Source of the DNA: Rhodococcus sp. 14-2483-1-2
GTDB lineage: Bacteria > Actinomycetota > Actinomycetes > Mycobacteriales > Mycobacteriaceae
Reading direction: 5' to 3'
Length of the DNA: 64,000 nt
Assembly: GCF_002259405.1 (NCBI RefSeq)
Contig: NZ_NPFW01000022.1
Location: forward strand, 682,001 to 746,000
In this document: positions 1 to 8,070 of the stretch, one piece after another
How the letters are laid out: each line of letters begins with the position of its first letter
Numbering within the stretch: position 1 is the stretch's first letter
Notes under the pieces: model-generated
The model's input: only the letters and a program-made list of their open reading frames with translations
The model's database searches: none
What the model was told of the DNA's origin: nothing
Position numbers and translations under genes: made by a program

Positions 1-145
1 TGCCGGTGACTTCCTTGCGGTAGCGCGCGATGAACGGGACCGTCGACCCGCCGTCGAGTAGTTCCACGGCGGCACGAACCTGTTCTTCACGAACGTCGAG
101 TTCTTCGGCTATGCGCTTGTTCACAGATTTCAGAGCAGTGGTCAC
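1..145 (-). CDS. tex: Tex, S1-domain RNA-binding transcription accessory protein (5' end only)
   Basis: Only the first 48 codons are in the window; the gene runs off the left edge. Reading from a GTG at 145, the peptide contains RIAEELDVRE, VELLDGGSTV and PFIARYRKEVTG. This is the strongly conserved N-terminus of Tex/YqgF-fold proteins, large cytoplasmic RNA-binding factors with a C-terminal S1 domain. No ATG lies just upstream in frame, so GTG is the likely start. The gene is divergent from the lipoprotein gene at 214, so the 68 bases between them must hold both promoters. The family call is firm; nothing can be said about the missing C-terminal part. Confidence 0.85.
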   Translation of the reverse strand, partial: MTTALKSVNKRIAEELDVREEQVRAAVELLDGGSTVPFIARYRKEVTG

Positions 146-213
146 GGCGATGGACCCTACCGCTACTGTGGGACAAGTCGGTCAGCGGTTCAACGTGTGG
201 GAGAGATACGCGG

Positions 214-1167
214 ATGGTCAGGGGGTCTCGGTTCCTGGCTGCAGCCTGCGCCTCACTGATTCTGGCCGGGTGCTCGGTTCCTCCCGACGATCAGATCGGT
301 GACTCCGCCTCGAAGGAAACCGCAGAGACGTCGGCATCGCCCTTTCCCGATATGGAGAAGGTCGACGGTGTAGCTCTCGAAGCTCGTATCCCGATGGCGA
401 TCGCGTCGGCCGAGTCCCGTGGTGCCGATGTCGATTTCGCGCTGTTGGATCGTCAGACGGGCTCTTTCTACAGCAGCAATGCCGATGTTCAGGTCGAAAC
501 CGCGTCGGTGTCCAAACTCTTCATCGCCGACGAGGTGTTGTTCCGCGCGCAGTCGGAGAACCGTCCGGTCTCCGCCGATGACCTGGACACCATGACCAGC
601 ATGCTCGAGTTGTCCGACGACAACGCCGCATACACGCTCTGGTACCGCTACGGCTCGTCCGAGATCGTGCGGACGGTCGCGGCTCGCTACGGCTTGACGA
701 ACACCACGGCTCCCGGTGACGACCAGTGGTACAACACCGAGACCACGCCCAGCGACCTGGTCGGTTACTACGCGGGGTTGCTCAACGGTAGCGGCGGTCT
801 GACGACTGCCTCGACGGACGTCGTGATCGACATGCTGCGGCGTTCGGCACCGATTGCCGCGGACGGCTACAAACAGCATTTCGGGATCGTCGACGGTCTG
901 CCAGGCGAGAGCGTGCACGCTGTGAAACAGGGCTGGATGTGCTGTGTGTCCGATCGGTGGGTACACCTGTCGACAGGCACGATCGGCGTCGACAACCGCT
1001 ACGTTCTGGCTCTGTCGTCACGCGAGGACATCTTCTACGCAGACGACATGGAACGCTATCCGGACACCGCCGTCGTCGACGTCAGCGACGACGCCAGCGC
1101 CCTGCATGCGCGGGAAACTCTCACCGGCTTCGTCTCGATGCTCTTCCCCGCCGGCACCGTCAGCTGA
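214..1167 (+). CDS. LppW-like lipoprotein with class A beta-lactamase/serine hydrolase fold
   Basis: A 317-residue exported lipoprotein. The signal peptide ends in the lipobox LILAGC, with Cys20 as the lipidation site, followed by a Ser/Thr/Asp-rich linker. The rest has class A beta-lactamase-like motifs: SVSK near residue 98 (SxxK nucleophile), SDDN near 133 (SDN-like) and KQGW near 236 in place of KTG. That set is usual for envelope serine hydrolases that are not true beta-lactamases. The ATG at 214 follows a GGGAGAG ribosome site. It is convergent with trmD, five bases away, as lppW (Rv2905) is beside trmD in M. tuberculosis. The substrate is unknown; a peptidoglycan or penicillin-interacting role is inference. 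Confidence 0.8.
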   Translation: MVRGSRFLAAACASLILAGCSVPPDDQIGDSASKETAETSASPFPDMEKVDGVALEARIPMAIASAESRGADVDFALLDRQTGSFYSSNADVQVETASVSKLFIADEVLFRAQSENRPVSADDLDTMTSMLELSDDNAAYTLWYRYGSSEIVRTVAARYGLTNTTAPGDDQWYNTETTPSDLVGYYAGLLNGSGGLTTASTDVVIDMLRRSAPIAADGYKQHFGIVDGLPGESVHAVKQGWMCCVSDRWVHLSTGTIGVDNRYVLALSSREDIFYADDMERYPDTAVVDVSDDASALHARETLTGFVSMLFPAGTVS

Positions 1168-1172
1168 ATTCG

Positions 1173-1853
1173 TCAGTCCTGCAACAGGTCCGGACGACGC
1201 TCGGCGGTCCTGTCCAGTGATTGCTGTCGACGCCACGCAGCGATCTTGGCGTGATCACCCGAGAGAAGTACCTGCGGAACGTCGAGATCACGCCACTGTG
1301 CGGGGCGCGTGTAACTCGGTCCTTCGAGCAGACCGTCGGAGAACGAGTCCTCCTGATGCGACTGCTGATTGCCCAGGACACCCGGCATCAATCGCACCAC
1401 GGCCTCGGCCATGACGAGGACGGCCGCCTCGCCGCCGATGAGCACGTAGTCGCCGATGCTGACTTCCTCGACCCGGACGCGACGTGCGGCGTCGTCGAAC
1501 ACGCGTTGGTCGATGCCTTCGTATCGGCCGCAGGCGAAGACGAGATGCTGCTCGGAGGACCATCGCTCGGCCGTCCGCTGGGTGAACGGCACTCCGGCCG
1601 GCGTCGGCACGACGAGGAGAGAATCGTCTGTCAGCACGTCGTCGAGTGCGTCTCCCCAGACAGTCGGTTTCATGACCATTCCCGGTCCGCCGCCGTAGGG
1701 CGAATCGTCGACGGCCTTGTGCACGTCGTGCGTCCACGACCGCAGATCGTGGACATCGACCGAGACGAGGCCGCGGTCGATTGCTTTGCCCAGCAACGCA
1801 GTTCGGAGCGGCGTGAGGTATTCGGGGAAGATGGTGACGACGTCGAGGCGCAC
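1173..1853 (-). CDS. trmD: tRNA (guanine-37-N1)-methyltransferase
   Basis: A 226-residue SPOUT-class enzyme that uses S-adenosylmethionine to methylate G37 next to the anticodon and so prevents +1 frameshifting. Visible family signatures are MRLDVVTIFPEY at the N-terminus, DDSPYGGGPGMVMKP near residue 50, the knot segment ISIGDYVLIGGE near 130 and the later SYTRP motif. Length is normal for the family. It is the last gene of rpsP-khpA-rimM-trmD, three bases after the rimM stop. Unlike many bacteria, rplS does not follow; the convergent lipoprotein gene does, as in mycobacteria. Confidence 0.96.
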   Translation of the reverse strand: MRLDVVTIFPEYLTPLRTALLGKAIDRGLVSVDVHDLRSWTHDVHKAVDDSPYGGGPGMVMKPTVWGDALDDVLTDDSLLVVPTPAGVPFTQRTAERWSSEQHLVFACGRYEGIDQRVFDDAARRVRVEEVSIGDYVLIGGEAAVLVMAEAVVRLMPGVLGNQQSHQEDSFSDGLLEGPSYTRPAQWRDLDVPQVLLSGDHAKIAAWRRQQSLDRTAERRPDLLQD

Positions 1854-1856
1854 GAT

Positions 1857-2399
1857 CTACTCCGGATCCAGCAGACCCTCGGGCGGATCGATCTCGATCG
1901 TCTTGTCTGCCAACGACACCGACGTCACGATGGCCGCCACGAACGGCACGAGAATCTCGGTGCGTGTGGCTTCGCCGGAGCCCGGACTCGGCGTGATGGA
2001 GAGCAGCTCCCCCGCTGCGGAGTGGAGGACTTCGCGGACCGTTCCCACGACTGTGCCGTCGGTCAGGATCACCGTGAGGCCTTCGAGTTCGTGGTCGTAG
2101 TACTCGTCCGGGTCGTCGGACGGCGGAAGGTCGGTGGATTCGACGACGAACAGAATGCCCCGAAGTTGGTCGGCGGCCGTCTTGTCGTCGATACCGTTCA
2201 GACGCAGCAGAAGCCGCCCGGAGTGTTCCCGGACGGCGTCCACTGTGTACGAGGCTGGTTCGGCGTTCGATCGAGGCTTGCGGCCCGAGAGAACGGTTCC
2301 TTCGGCAAAGCGATCGTCGGGGTTGTCGGTGCGAACCTCGACGACGACTTCGCCTTTGATGCCGTGCGACTTCGCAACACGGCCGATGACCAGCTCCAT
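1857..2399 (-). CDS. rimM: 16S rRNA processing protein RimM
   Basis: A 180-residue assembly factor for the 30S head; it binds ribosomal protein S19 and helps mature 16S rRNA. The N-terminal RimM barrel is seen as MELVIGRVAKSHGIKGEV, and the linker and PRC-like barrel as YYDHELEGLTV, GTVREVLHSAAGELL and LVPFV. The C-terminus ends with the usual DPPEGLLD. It sits between khpA (14 bases upstream) and trmD (three bases downstream). The grouping matches the conserved ribosome-maturation operon. Confidence 0.95.
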   Translation of the reverse strand: MELVIGRVAKSHGIKGEVVVEVRTDNPDDRFAEGTVLSGRKPRSNAEPASYTVDAVREHSGRLLLRLNGIDDKTAADQLRGILFVVESTDLPPSDDPDEYYDHELEGLTVILTDGTVVGTVREVLHSAAGELLSITPSPGSGEATRTEILVPFVAAIVTSVSLADKTIEIDPPEGLLDPE

Positions 2400-2413
2400 G
2401 ATGGGTGTGTGAC

Positions 2414-2656
2414 CTACTGGTCCGTGTCGACCACGTCGACACGGATGCCGCGACCACCGATACCCGAGACGAGCGTGCGCAGTGCCGTGGCGGTGCGACC
2501 GCCACGGCCGATGACCTTGCCCAGATCGTCGGGGTGCACGTGGACTTCCACGGTGCGGCCACGACGGCCGGTGATCATCTCGACGCGAACGTCATCGGGA
2601 TTGGCGACGATGCCGCGAACGAGATGTTCGACGGCATCGGCGACAACGGCACTCAC
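2414..2656 (-). CDS. khpA: KH-domain RNA-binding protein KhpA
   Basis: An 80-residue protein made of a single KH domain, with the RNA-gripping loop IGRGGRTA near residues 48-55 and the typical VEVHVHPDDLGKVI strand-helix before it. KhpA proteins (YlqC family; Rv2908c in M. tuberculosis) bind many transcripts and help control cell-wall growth and division. The GTG start overlaps the rpsP stop by four bases (GTGA), which implies translational coupling to S16. Family assignment is secure; RNA targets cannot be read from sequence. Confidence 0.93.
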   Translation of the reverse strand: MSAVVADAVEHLVRGIVANPDDVRVEMITGRRGRTVEVHVHPDDLGKVIGRGGRTATALRTLVSGIGGRGIRVDVVDTDQ

Positions 2657-3129
2657 TTCTCAGCAGCCTCGGCGGCCGGCGCGTCTGCCGTCTCGGTTGC
2701 TGCAGCGTCGGTGGTCTCCGCAGCGGCGTCGTCGGCCTTCGGAGCCTTCTTCTTCTTGGCGGTGGTGGCCTCGCCCTGGGGCTCGGAGTCGGCCTGCGCC
2801 AGTGCGGCGTTGAACAGGTCGAGCTTGGACGGCTTGGGCTCGGCGAGGCGGAGGGTTCCCTCGGCGCCGGGGAGGCCCTTGAACTTCTGCCAGTCACCGG
2901 TGATCTTGAGCAGTGCCTCGACAGGCTCGGTGGGCTGTGCGCCGACGCTCAGCCAGTACTGCGCCCGCTCGGAGTTGATCTCGATGATGCTGGGGTCCTG
3001 CTTGGGCTCGTACGTGCCGATGGTCTCGATCGCACGGCCGTTACGACGGGTGCGGGCATCGGAGATGACGACGCGGTAGTGCGGGGTGCGGATCTTGCCG
3101 ATACGCATGAGCTTGATCTTGACAGCCAT
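2653..3129 (-). CDS. rpsP: 30S ribosomal protein S16
   Basis: The first roughly 100 residues are a standard S16 (MAVKIKLMRIGK, HYRVVISDARTRRNGRAIE, GTYEPK). The remainder, to residue 158, is an Ala/Lys/Glu/Thr-rich tail of the kind found on mycobacterial and nocardial S16. S16 binds 16S rRNA early in 30S assembly. It opens the rpsP-khpA-rimM-trmD run; the roughly 190 bases before it separate it from the CPBP protease gene and should contain the promoter. Confidence 0.97.
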   Translation of the reverse strand: MAVKIKLMRIGKIRTPHYRVVISDARTRRNGRAIETIGTYEPKQDPSIIEINSERAQYWLSVGAQPTEPVEALLKITGDWQKFKGLPGAEGTLRLAEPKPSKLDLFNAALAQADSEPQGEATTAKKKKAPKADDAAAETTDAAATETADAPAAEAAEK

Positions 3130-3317
3130 GTTCTGGTGAAGCCTTTCGAAAGTTGGTCACGGCGCAATTCAGCGGTCCGCACGGCATGCGAACCCGGTTT
3201 TGCGTTGAGGGTTGTTGTGACCGCCGCTCGGTACGTAACCGGATGACGGGCGAACAGCTGTTCATTGTGCCAGACGGATAGCACGATCGGTGAATCGGGC
3301 CCGCAGAACCGCTCCCG

Positions 3318-4148
3318 TCAGGCCAGCAGAATCACCAGGGCAGGGAGAGTGTTGTTCAGCGAGTGGGCCGTGGTCGACGCGACGATAGAACCGGAGCGCA
3401 TTCGAGCGATGCCGATCGCGAACCCTCCCCACAGCAGTACCACGAAGCGCCACCACTCGCGGTGCCAGATCGCGAACAACACCGCGGTGATCGCCAGCAC
3501 GACCCATCTATTGCCCAACCAGGCCATGGGCATGGGGCTGGTGCGTTTCTCGAGCGCTCCCCACAGCATGCCGCGGAACATCGTTTCCTCGCAGATCGGT
3601 GCACCGATCCAGATCCATAGTGCCAGAACGATCTTCCATCCGACGGCCGTATCGGTGACGTTGCCCAGCGGCGTCGGGTCGTCGAAATCGATACGGGACA
3701 ACAGAATCAGAGCCAGCACGATGCCACCGACCACCGCGACGCCACCCCACGCCAACCCGGATCGGAGGTGACCGAGGAATTCGGGGGTGGATCTGGGGAG
3801 GCCGAAGTCGACGACGGGTCCGTTGCCCCGCGCCTTCGAGATGGCCACCGCCAGTCCGGCAGCGAGCAAGCTCGGAATCATGATGCCCACCACGAAGACG
3901 GCCGACGCGTCCGACGACACGACGACGCCGAGCATCAGGAATCCCGCGAGATTGAGCCCCAGCACCAGCGCCGCGGCCGGTAGTCCCCACCGTTGACCGC
4001 TCGTGCGTTCGAGCGCGGCCTGCTCGGCCCGCCAGTAGGTTTCGGACAATCCCGATCCTTGCTGCTGAACGTGATTCATCGGTGCCATTCCCGCCCAGCT
4101 GGGGCGGTCCGGATCGGATTGTCCTGCAGCGCTTCTCGGATCGGTCAC
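3318..4148 (-). CDS. CPBP family intramembrane metalloprotease (CAAX protease-like)
   Basis: A polytopic membrane protein of 276 residues if started at the GTG at 4148, which overlaps the preceding amidohydrolase stop (GTGA). A later ATG at MNHVQQQGSG is possible, but a polar Pro-rich N-terminus is common in actinobacterial relatives. Several hydrophobic segments follow, then the diagnostic CEETMFRGMLWG (glutamate pair plus arginine), FAIWH and HSLNN, which supply the metal-binding residues of ABI/CPBP proteases. The substrate is unknown. It is probably co-transcribed with ffh and the amidohydrolase. Confidence 0.87.
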   Translation of the reverse strand: MTDPRSAAGQSDPDRPSWAGMAPMNHVQQQGSGLSETYWRAEQAALERTSGQRWGLPAAALVLGLNLAGFLMLGVVVSSDASAVFVVGIMIPSLLAAGLAVAISKARGNGPVVDFGLPRSTPEFLGHLRSGLAWGGVAVVGGIVLALILLSRIDFDDPTPLGNVTDTAVGWKIVLALWIWIGAPICEETMFRGMLWGALEKRTSPMPMAWLGNRWVVLAITAVLFAIWHREWWRFVVLLWGGFAIGIARMRSGSIVASTTAHSLNNTLPALVILLA

Positions 4149-5260
4149 CCTCGGGCCGCCGCTCCACTCCTCGTGCGACCGCGCCGGTCGGTCACGCGTC
4201 CGCGCAGGATGACCAGCTCCGGGTTCGACAGCACATCCGGTCCCCCGCGCGGATCTTCGGCGTAGACGACGAGATCTGCGGGCGCGCCGCGCTCGAGCCC
4301 CCGTCGACCCAGCCACGACCGGGCGTCCCAGCAGGCAGCACCGAGCGCGTCGGTCGGTGAGAGTCCGACGGCAGCGAGCGCGGCGACCTCGTCGGCGATG
4401 CGGCCGTGCGCGATCGAACCACCTGCATCGGTGCCCGCGTAGATGGGAATGCCTGCGTCGTGAGCACGTCCGACGGTATCGGCGACGCGTTCGTGCAGCG
4501 CCCGCATGTGCCGGGCGTACACGGGGTATCGGGTGGCCGAATCCGCGATTCCGGGAAACGTCTCGATGTTGATGAGCGTCGGTACCAGGGCGGTGCCGTG
4601 ATCGACCATCATCTCGACGGTCTCGTCGGTCAGGCCGGTGCCGTGTTCTATGCAGTCGATTCCCGCCGCGATCAGTCCGGGCAGGGCATCCTCGCCGAAT
4701 ACGTGGGCGGTCACTCGCGCGCCCTCGGCGTGGGCAGCCGCGATGGCGTCGACGAGGATCGAATCGTTCCACAGCGGGCGGAGATCTCCCACCGAGCGGT
4801 CGATCCAGTCGCCGACGAGCTTGACCCAGCCATCTCCGAATCGAGCCTGCTGAGCCACCGCCTCCGGCAGTTGCGATTCGTCCTCGATGTCGATCGCCAG
4901 ACCCGGGATGTATCGCTTGGGTGATGCGATGTGGCGGCCCGCTCGGATGATCCGAGGAAGGTCCTCGTACTCGTCCAGGGCGCGCGTGTCGACCGGGGAC
5001 CCGGCGTCGCGCAACAGCAGAGCGCCGACGCCTCGCTCGGTCTCGGCCTGCCGGATCGACCCGCTCAGGTCGGTGTGTCCCCCGCCGTATTCGATTCCGA
5101 CATGGCAGTGGGCGTCCACGAGACCGGGCAGAATCCAGCCGCCGTCGTGCACGAATTCTGCATCCGAGATCGGCTCGGTCGACAGAACGCCGCCGTCGAT
5201 CCAGAGATCGATCTCGGTCCCGTCCGGCAGCCCGCGGCCCCGCACCCGCATGGCCGACAC
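4145..5260 (-). CDS. Amidohydrolase family protein (Rv2915c-like)
   Basis: A 371-residue metal-dependent hydrolase of the imidazolonepropionase/prolidase-like amidohydrolase group. The metal-site motifs are VDAHCHVG near residue 48, TAHVFGE near 190, CIEHGTGL near 208 and YAGTDAGGSIAHGR near 285. An N-terminal beta-sandwich precedes the TIM barrel and its last strands close after it. The GTG start lies ten bases after the ffh stop. The same neighbour of ffh is present in M. tuberculosis. The physiological substrate is unknown; a cyclic amide or dipeptide is plausible only by analogy. Confidence 0.88.
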   Translation of the reverse strand: MSAMRVRGRGLPDGTEIDLWIDGGVLSTEPISDAEFVHDGGWILPGLVDAHCHVGIEYGGGHTDLSGSIRQAETERGVGALLLRDAGSPVDTRALDEYEDLPRIIRAGRHIASPKRYIPGLAIDIEDESQLPEAVAQQARFGDGWVKLVGDWIDRSVGDLRPLWNDSILVDAIAAAHAEGARVTAHVFGEDALPGLIAAGIDCIEHGTGLTDETVEMMVDHGTALVPTLINIETFPGIADSATRYPVYARHMRALHERVADTVGRAHDAGIPIYAGTDAGGSIAHGRIADEVAALAAVGLSPTDALGAACWDARSWLGRRGLERGAPADLVVYAEDPRGGPDVLSNPELVILRGRVTDRRGRTRSGAAARG

Positions 5261-5270
5261 GTGTACGCGC

Positions 5271-6839
5271 TTACTTCTTGGGCAGTTTCAGCTGCGACAG
5301 ATCGATGCCTTCGAGCCCCGGCGGCAACTGGTCGAGACCCTTGGGCATGGACGACAGGTCGGGCATACCTGCGGGCATTCCGCCCGGCATGCCGGGGAAT
5401 CCACCGCGGATCTTCGGCTGCGTCGGACCGCGAGCGCCCTTCTTGCCTTTCTTGCCCTTCTTGTTGTTCCGCACCTGCTTGCGCGCACCGGGCATGCCCA
5501 TTCGACCGGCCATGGCCGACATCATCTTGCGAGCCTCGAAGAACCGATCTACCAGCTGATTGACGTCGGAGACCTTCACGCCCGAACCGTTCGCGATACG
5601 CAACCGACGTGATGCGTTGATGATCTTCGGGTCGGTACGCTCCTGCGGCGTCATGCCGCGGATGATCGCCTGAACGCGATCGAGCTGCTTCTCGTCGACG
5701 TTGGCGAGTTCCTTCATCTGGCCGGCACCGGGCAGCATGCCCAGCAGGTTTCCGATCGGCCCCATCTTGCGGACGGCCATCATCTGCTCGAGGAAGTCGT
5801 CGAGCGTGAGCTGTCCCGATCCGATCTTGTTGGCCGTCGCCTCGGCCTGCTCGGCATCGAAGTGCTGTTCGGCCTGCTCGATCAGGCTCAGCACGTCGCC
5901 CATGCCGAGGATGCGGCTGGCCATACGATCGGGGTGGAAGACGTCGAAATCTTCGAGCTTCTCGCCGGTCGACGCGAACATGATGGGCTGTCCGGTCACC
6001 TCGCGGACACTGAGTGCTGCGCCGCCACGCGCGTCGCCGTCGAGCTTGGTGAGCACAACGCCGGTGAAGCCGACTCCGTCGCGGAACGCCTCGGCGGTGC
6101 TGACGGCATCCTGGCCGACCATCGCGTCGAGAACGAACAGTGTCTCGTCCGGCTGGACCGCGTCACGAATTCCCGCGGCCTGACTCATCAGCTCGGTGTC
6201 GATGCCGAGGCGACCGGCGGTGTCGACGATGACCACGTCGTACTGCTTGCTCCGAGCCTCGGCGATGCCGGCCCGGGCGACCTCGACGGGATCCGCGGCC
6301 GAGACGCCGAGCGCGTTGTCGCCGCCGCCGATGGACGTGCCCGGATGCGGCGCGAAGACGGCGGCACCGGCGCGCTCGCCCACGATCTGCAGCTGGCTCA
6401 CGGCACCGGGACGCTGGAGGTCGCACGCGACGAGCAGCGGGGTGTGGCCCTGGCCCTTGAGCCATTTCGCGAGCTTGCCCGCGAGCGTCGTCTTACCCGA
6501 ACCCTGCAGACCGGCGAGCATGATCACCGTGGGCGGGTTCTTGGCGAAGACGAGCCTGCGAGTCTCGCCGCCGAGGATGCCGACCAGTTCCTCGTTGACG
6601 ATCTTGACTACCTGCTGGGCAGGGTTGAGCGCGCCGGAGACCTCGGCACCCTTGGCCCGGACCTTGATGCGGTTGATGAACTCACGTACGACGGGCAGTG
6701 CCACGTCCGCTTCGAGCAGGGCCAGACGGATCTCACGGGCGGTGGCGTCGATATCCGCGCCGGACAGTCGACCTTTGCCACGCAGGTCCTTGAGAGTCCC
6801 GGTCAACCTGTCTGAAAGGGATTCGAACACCGATTGCAC
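5271..6839 (-). CDS. ffh: Signal recognition particle GTPase Ffh
   Basis: A 522-residue SRP54 protein. It has an N domain, then the G domain with GLQGSGKTTLAGKLA near residue 107, DLQRPGA, VDTAGR and TKLDGDARGG, then a methionine- and glycine-rich M domain that binds 4.5S RNA and signal peptides. The C-terminal tail carries a Gly/Met/Pro-rich segment typical of actinobacteria. Ffh delivers ribosome-nascent chains to FtsY, encoded at 12.5-13.9 kb in this window. The ATG at 6839 gives the family's standard start MQSVFESLSDRL. Confidence 0.97.
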   Translation of the reverse strand: MQSVFESLSDRLTGTLKDLRGKGRLSGADIDATAREIRLALLEADVALPVVREFINRIKVRAKGAEVSGALNPAQQVVKIVNEELVGILGGETRRLVFAKNPPTVIMLAGLQGSGKTTLAGKLAKWLKGQGHTPLLVACDLQRPGAVSQLQIVGERAGAAVFAPHPGTSIGGGDNALGVSAADPVEVARAGIAEARSKQYDVVIVDTAGRLGIDTELMSQAAGIRDAVQPDETLFVLDAMVGQDAVSTAEAFRDGVGFTGVVLTKLDGDARGGAALSVREVTGQPIMFASTGEKLEDFDVFHPDRMASRILGMGDVLSLIEQAEQHFDAEQAEATANKIGSGQLTLDDFLEQMMAVRKMGPIGNLLGMLPGAGQMKELANVDEKQLDRVQAIIRGMTPQERTDPKIINASRRLRIANGSGVKVSDVNQLVDRFFEARKMMSAMAGRMGMPGARKQVRNNKKGKKGKKGARGPTQPKIRGGFPGMPGGMPAGMPDLSSMPKGLDQLPPGLEGIDLSQLKLPKK

Positions 6840-6960
6840 TCCTGAGCTAGCCGATCACCGAAAACGAGCCGAATCCGGCACGGTCACCACACTAGCGGCA
6901 GCACGCCGCGTCGTCGCTGGGGCGTTCGACTGTCGTGTCGAACGCGGCGATGTCGAGCGG

Positions 6961-7866
6961 TCAGGCCAGGCGCGCGGAGTCGTTCCACGTCACTGCCACG
7001 CCCCGCGTCGCGAGCCACTGCGCGGGGTCGACCTTGATGCCGGAGGGGTCGTGTACCTCGAAGTGCAGATGTGGGCCCGTCGACTGGCCACGGTTGCCCA
7101 CGGTGGCGATCTGCTCACCGGCCGACACGCGCTGGCCTGGCTGGACGGAGAAGTCGTTGACGTGTCCGTAGACCGTCTCGGTGCCGTCGTCGTGCCGCAC
7201 CTTGACCCAGAGACCGAAGCCGGATGCCGGTCCTGCGTCGGACACGGTGCCGTCGGCAGCGGCGTGGATGGGCGTCCCGATGGGTGCCGCGATGTCGAGG
7301 CCGCTGTGTTGAGTGCCCCATCGCGAGCCGAAGTTGGACGTCAACACCCCCGCCACTGGCTGCACTGTGCCCTTCTTCAGCGAGCGCAGGCTGTCGAGGG
7401 GTGACTGCGCACCCAACTGCCCCAAGCCCACATCGTCGAGCCACTGCTGGGCGGCGGCAGCGGGATCGGTGACTCCGAACGCGGCCAGTGGCTCGGCAGC
7501 CGGTGCCGGTGCCGGTGCAGGTGCAGCCTCGGGCGGTGCGGGCTGTGACGGTGCGGGCGGGGGCGCGAACTGTGGGGGTACGAACTGCGGAAGCTCGAAC
7601 TGGGGCAGCTCGAATCCCGCGGGGAGCAGACCCTCGGGCACCGCGAACGGGAGTCCGGCTGCTGGTGCCTCCTGGATCGGCGCGGCCCCTGCAGTTGCGG
7701 CACCCATCGACGTCGCTCCGACGACGATCGCGCCGGTCGCGGCGACGATCGTTGCCGCGCGTCGACCGAGGTCGGGGGTGTCCTGAACGGCGCGGTGTCT
7801 GCCGCGCGTCGGACGCGCTGCGATGTCGGTCGGTACGTGGACGGTCGACCGTCGGTGGGATCCCAC
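6961..7866 (-). CDS. Exported M23 family (LytM-type) peptidase with Pro-rich linker
   Basis: The preferred start is a GTG at 7866, with GAGAGG eight bases upstream, giving 301 residues. A basic N-terminus and a hydrophobic segment (ATIVAATGAIVVGATS) ending near AAGAAP suggest export. A Pro/Ala-rich linker follows, with repeated ELPQF-type units. The C-terminal domain has the zinc signature GTQHSGLDIAAP, HAAADG and the HLHFEVHDPSG motif (HxH). Such enzymes cleave peptide cross-links in peptidoglycan or, when inactive, activate amidases; here all ligands appear present. A pair of short repeats lies just upstream in the leader. Confidence 0.87.
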   Translation of the reverse strand: MGSHRRSTVHVPTDIAARPTRGRHRAVQDTPDLGRRAATIVAATGAIVVGATSMGAATAGAAPIQEAPAAGLPFAVPEGLLPAGFELPQFELPQFVPPQFAPPPAPSQPAPPEAAPAPAPAPAAEPLAAFGVTDPAAAAQQWLDDVGLGQLGAQSPLDSLRSLKKGTVQPVAGVLTSNFGSRWGTQHSGLDIAAPIGTPIHAAADGTVSDAGPASGFGLWVKVRHDDGTETVYGHVNDFSVQPGQRVSAGEQIATVGNRGQSTGPHLHFEVHDPSGIKVDPAQWLATRGVAVTWNDSARLA

Positions 7867-7874
7867 AGTTCGTG

Positions 7875-7880
7875 CCTCTC
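7875..7880 (-). promoter_or_regulatory. Ribosome binding site that fixes the M23 peptidase start
   Basis: GAGAGG on the minus strand, eight bases before the GTG at 7866. Longer readings of this frame would run through the repeat pair at 7891-7945 and have no comparable site. This supports the shorter start. Confidence 0.6.
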
Positions 7881-7890
7881 GAATGATCAG

Positions 7891-7945
7891 GAGTGGAGCC
7901 TGCAGGAACGACGTGGTTCGAGCAGAGTGGAGCCTGCAGGAACGA
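7891..7945 (+). repeat. Spaced repeat pair, locus 1 (family GAGTGGAGCCTGCAGGAAC)
   Basis: Two near-identical 21-22 bp copies begin at 7891 and 7925, a period of 34 bp with a 12-bp spacer. They sit in the leader of the M23 peptidase gene, ending 25 bases before its start codon. Each copy contains the 8-bp palindrome CCTGCAGG. The same unit appears at three other loci in the window. Confidence 0.85.
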
Positions 7946-8035
7946 TTGAGAGTGTCGTTTCTGCGTCGGGGACGAATGTAACAAATCGGCATCGGCGGCA
8001 TACCCGTCGGCCGGAAGTTCGTGAATAGTCACCAG

Positions 8036-8069
8036 CGCGGGTCGGTCTGCTGTCGCTTTCCGACCCGCG
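8036..8069 (-). terminator. Hairpin terminator after glnD
   Basis: A 10-bp perfect stem (CGCGGGTCGG pairing with CCGACCCGCG) with a 14-base loop starts one base after the glnD stop. No long T-run follows, as is usual in high-GC actinobacteria. It suggests the amt-glnB-glnD operon ends here and that the M23 gene has its own promoter. Confidence 0.65.
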
Positions 8070-8070
8070 G

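Noticed and set aside
4149..4772. Longer N-terminus for the CPBP protease
   Set aside because: It would run through the amidohydrolase gene on another frame and gives an Arg-rich, non-homologous lead.
8018..8031. Crp-like site GTGACTATTCAC
   Set aside because: The half-sites are separated by four bases instead of six, so it does not fit the consensus.
7946..8035. A c-di-AMP (ydaO) riboswitch before the M23 gene
   Set aside because: Envelope hydrolase genes in actinobacteria often have one, but I could not trace its conserved stems here; only the glnD terminator and the repeat pair are clear.
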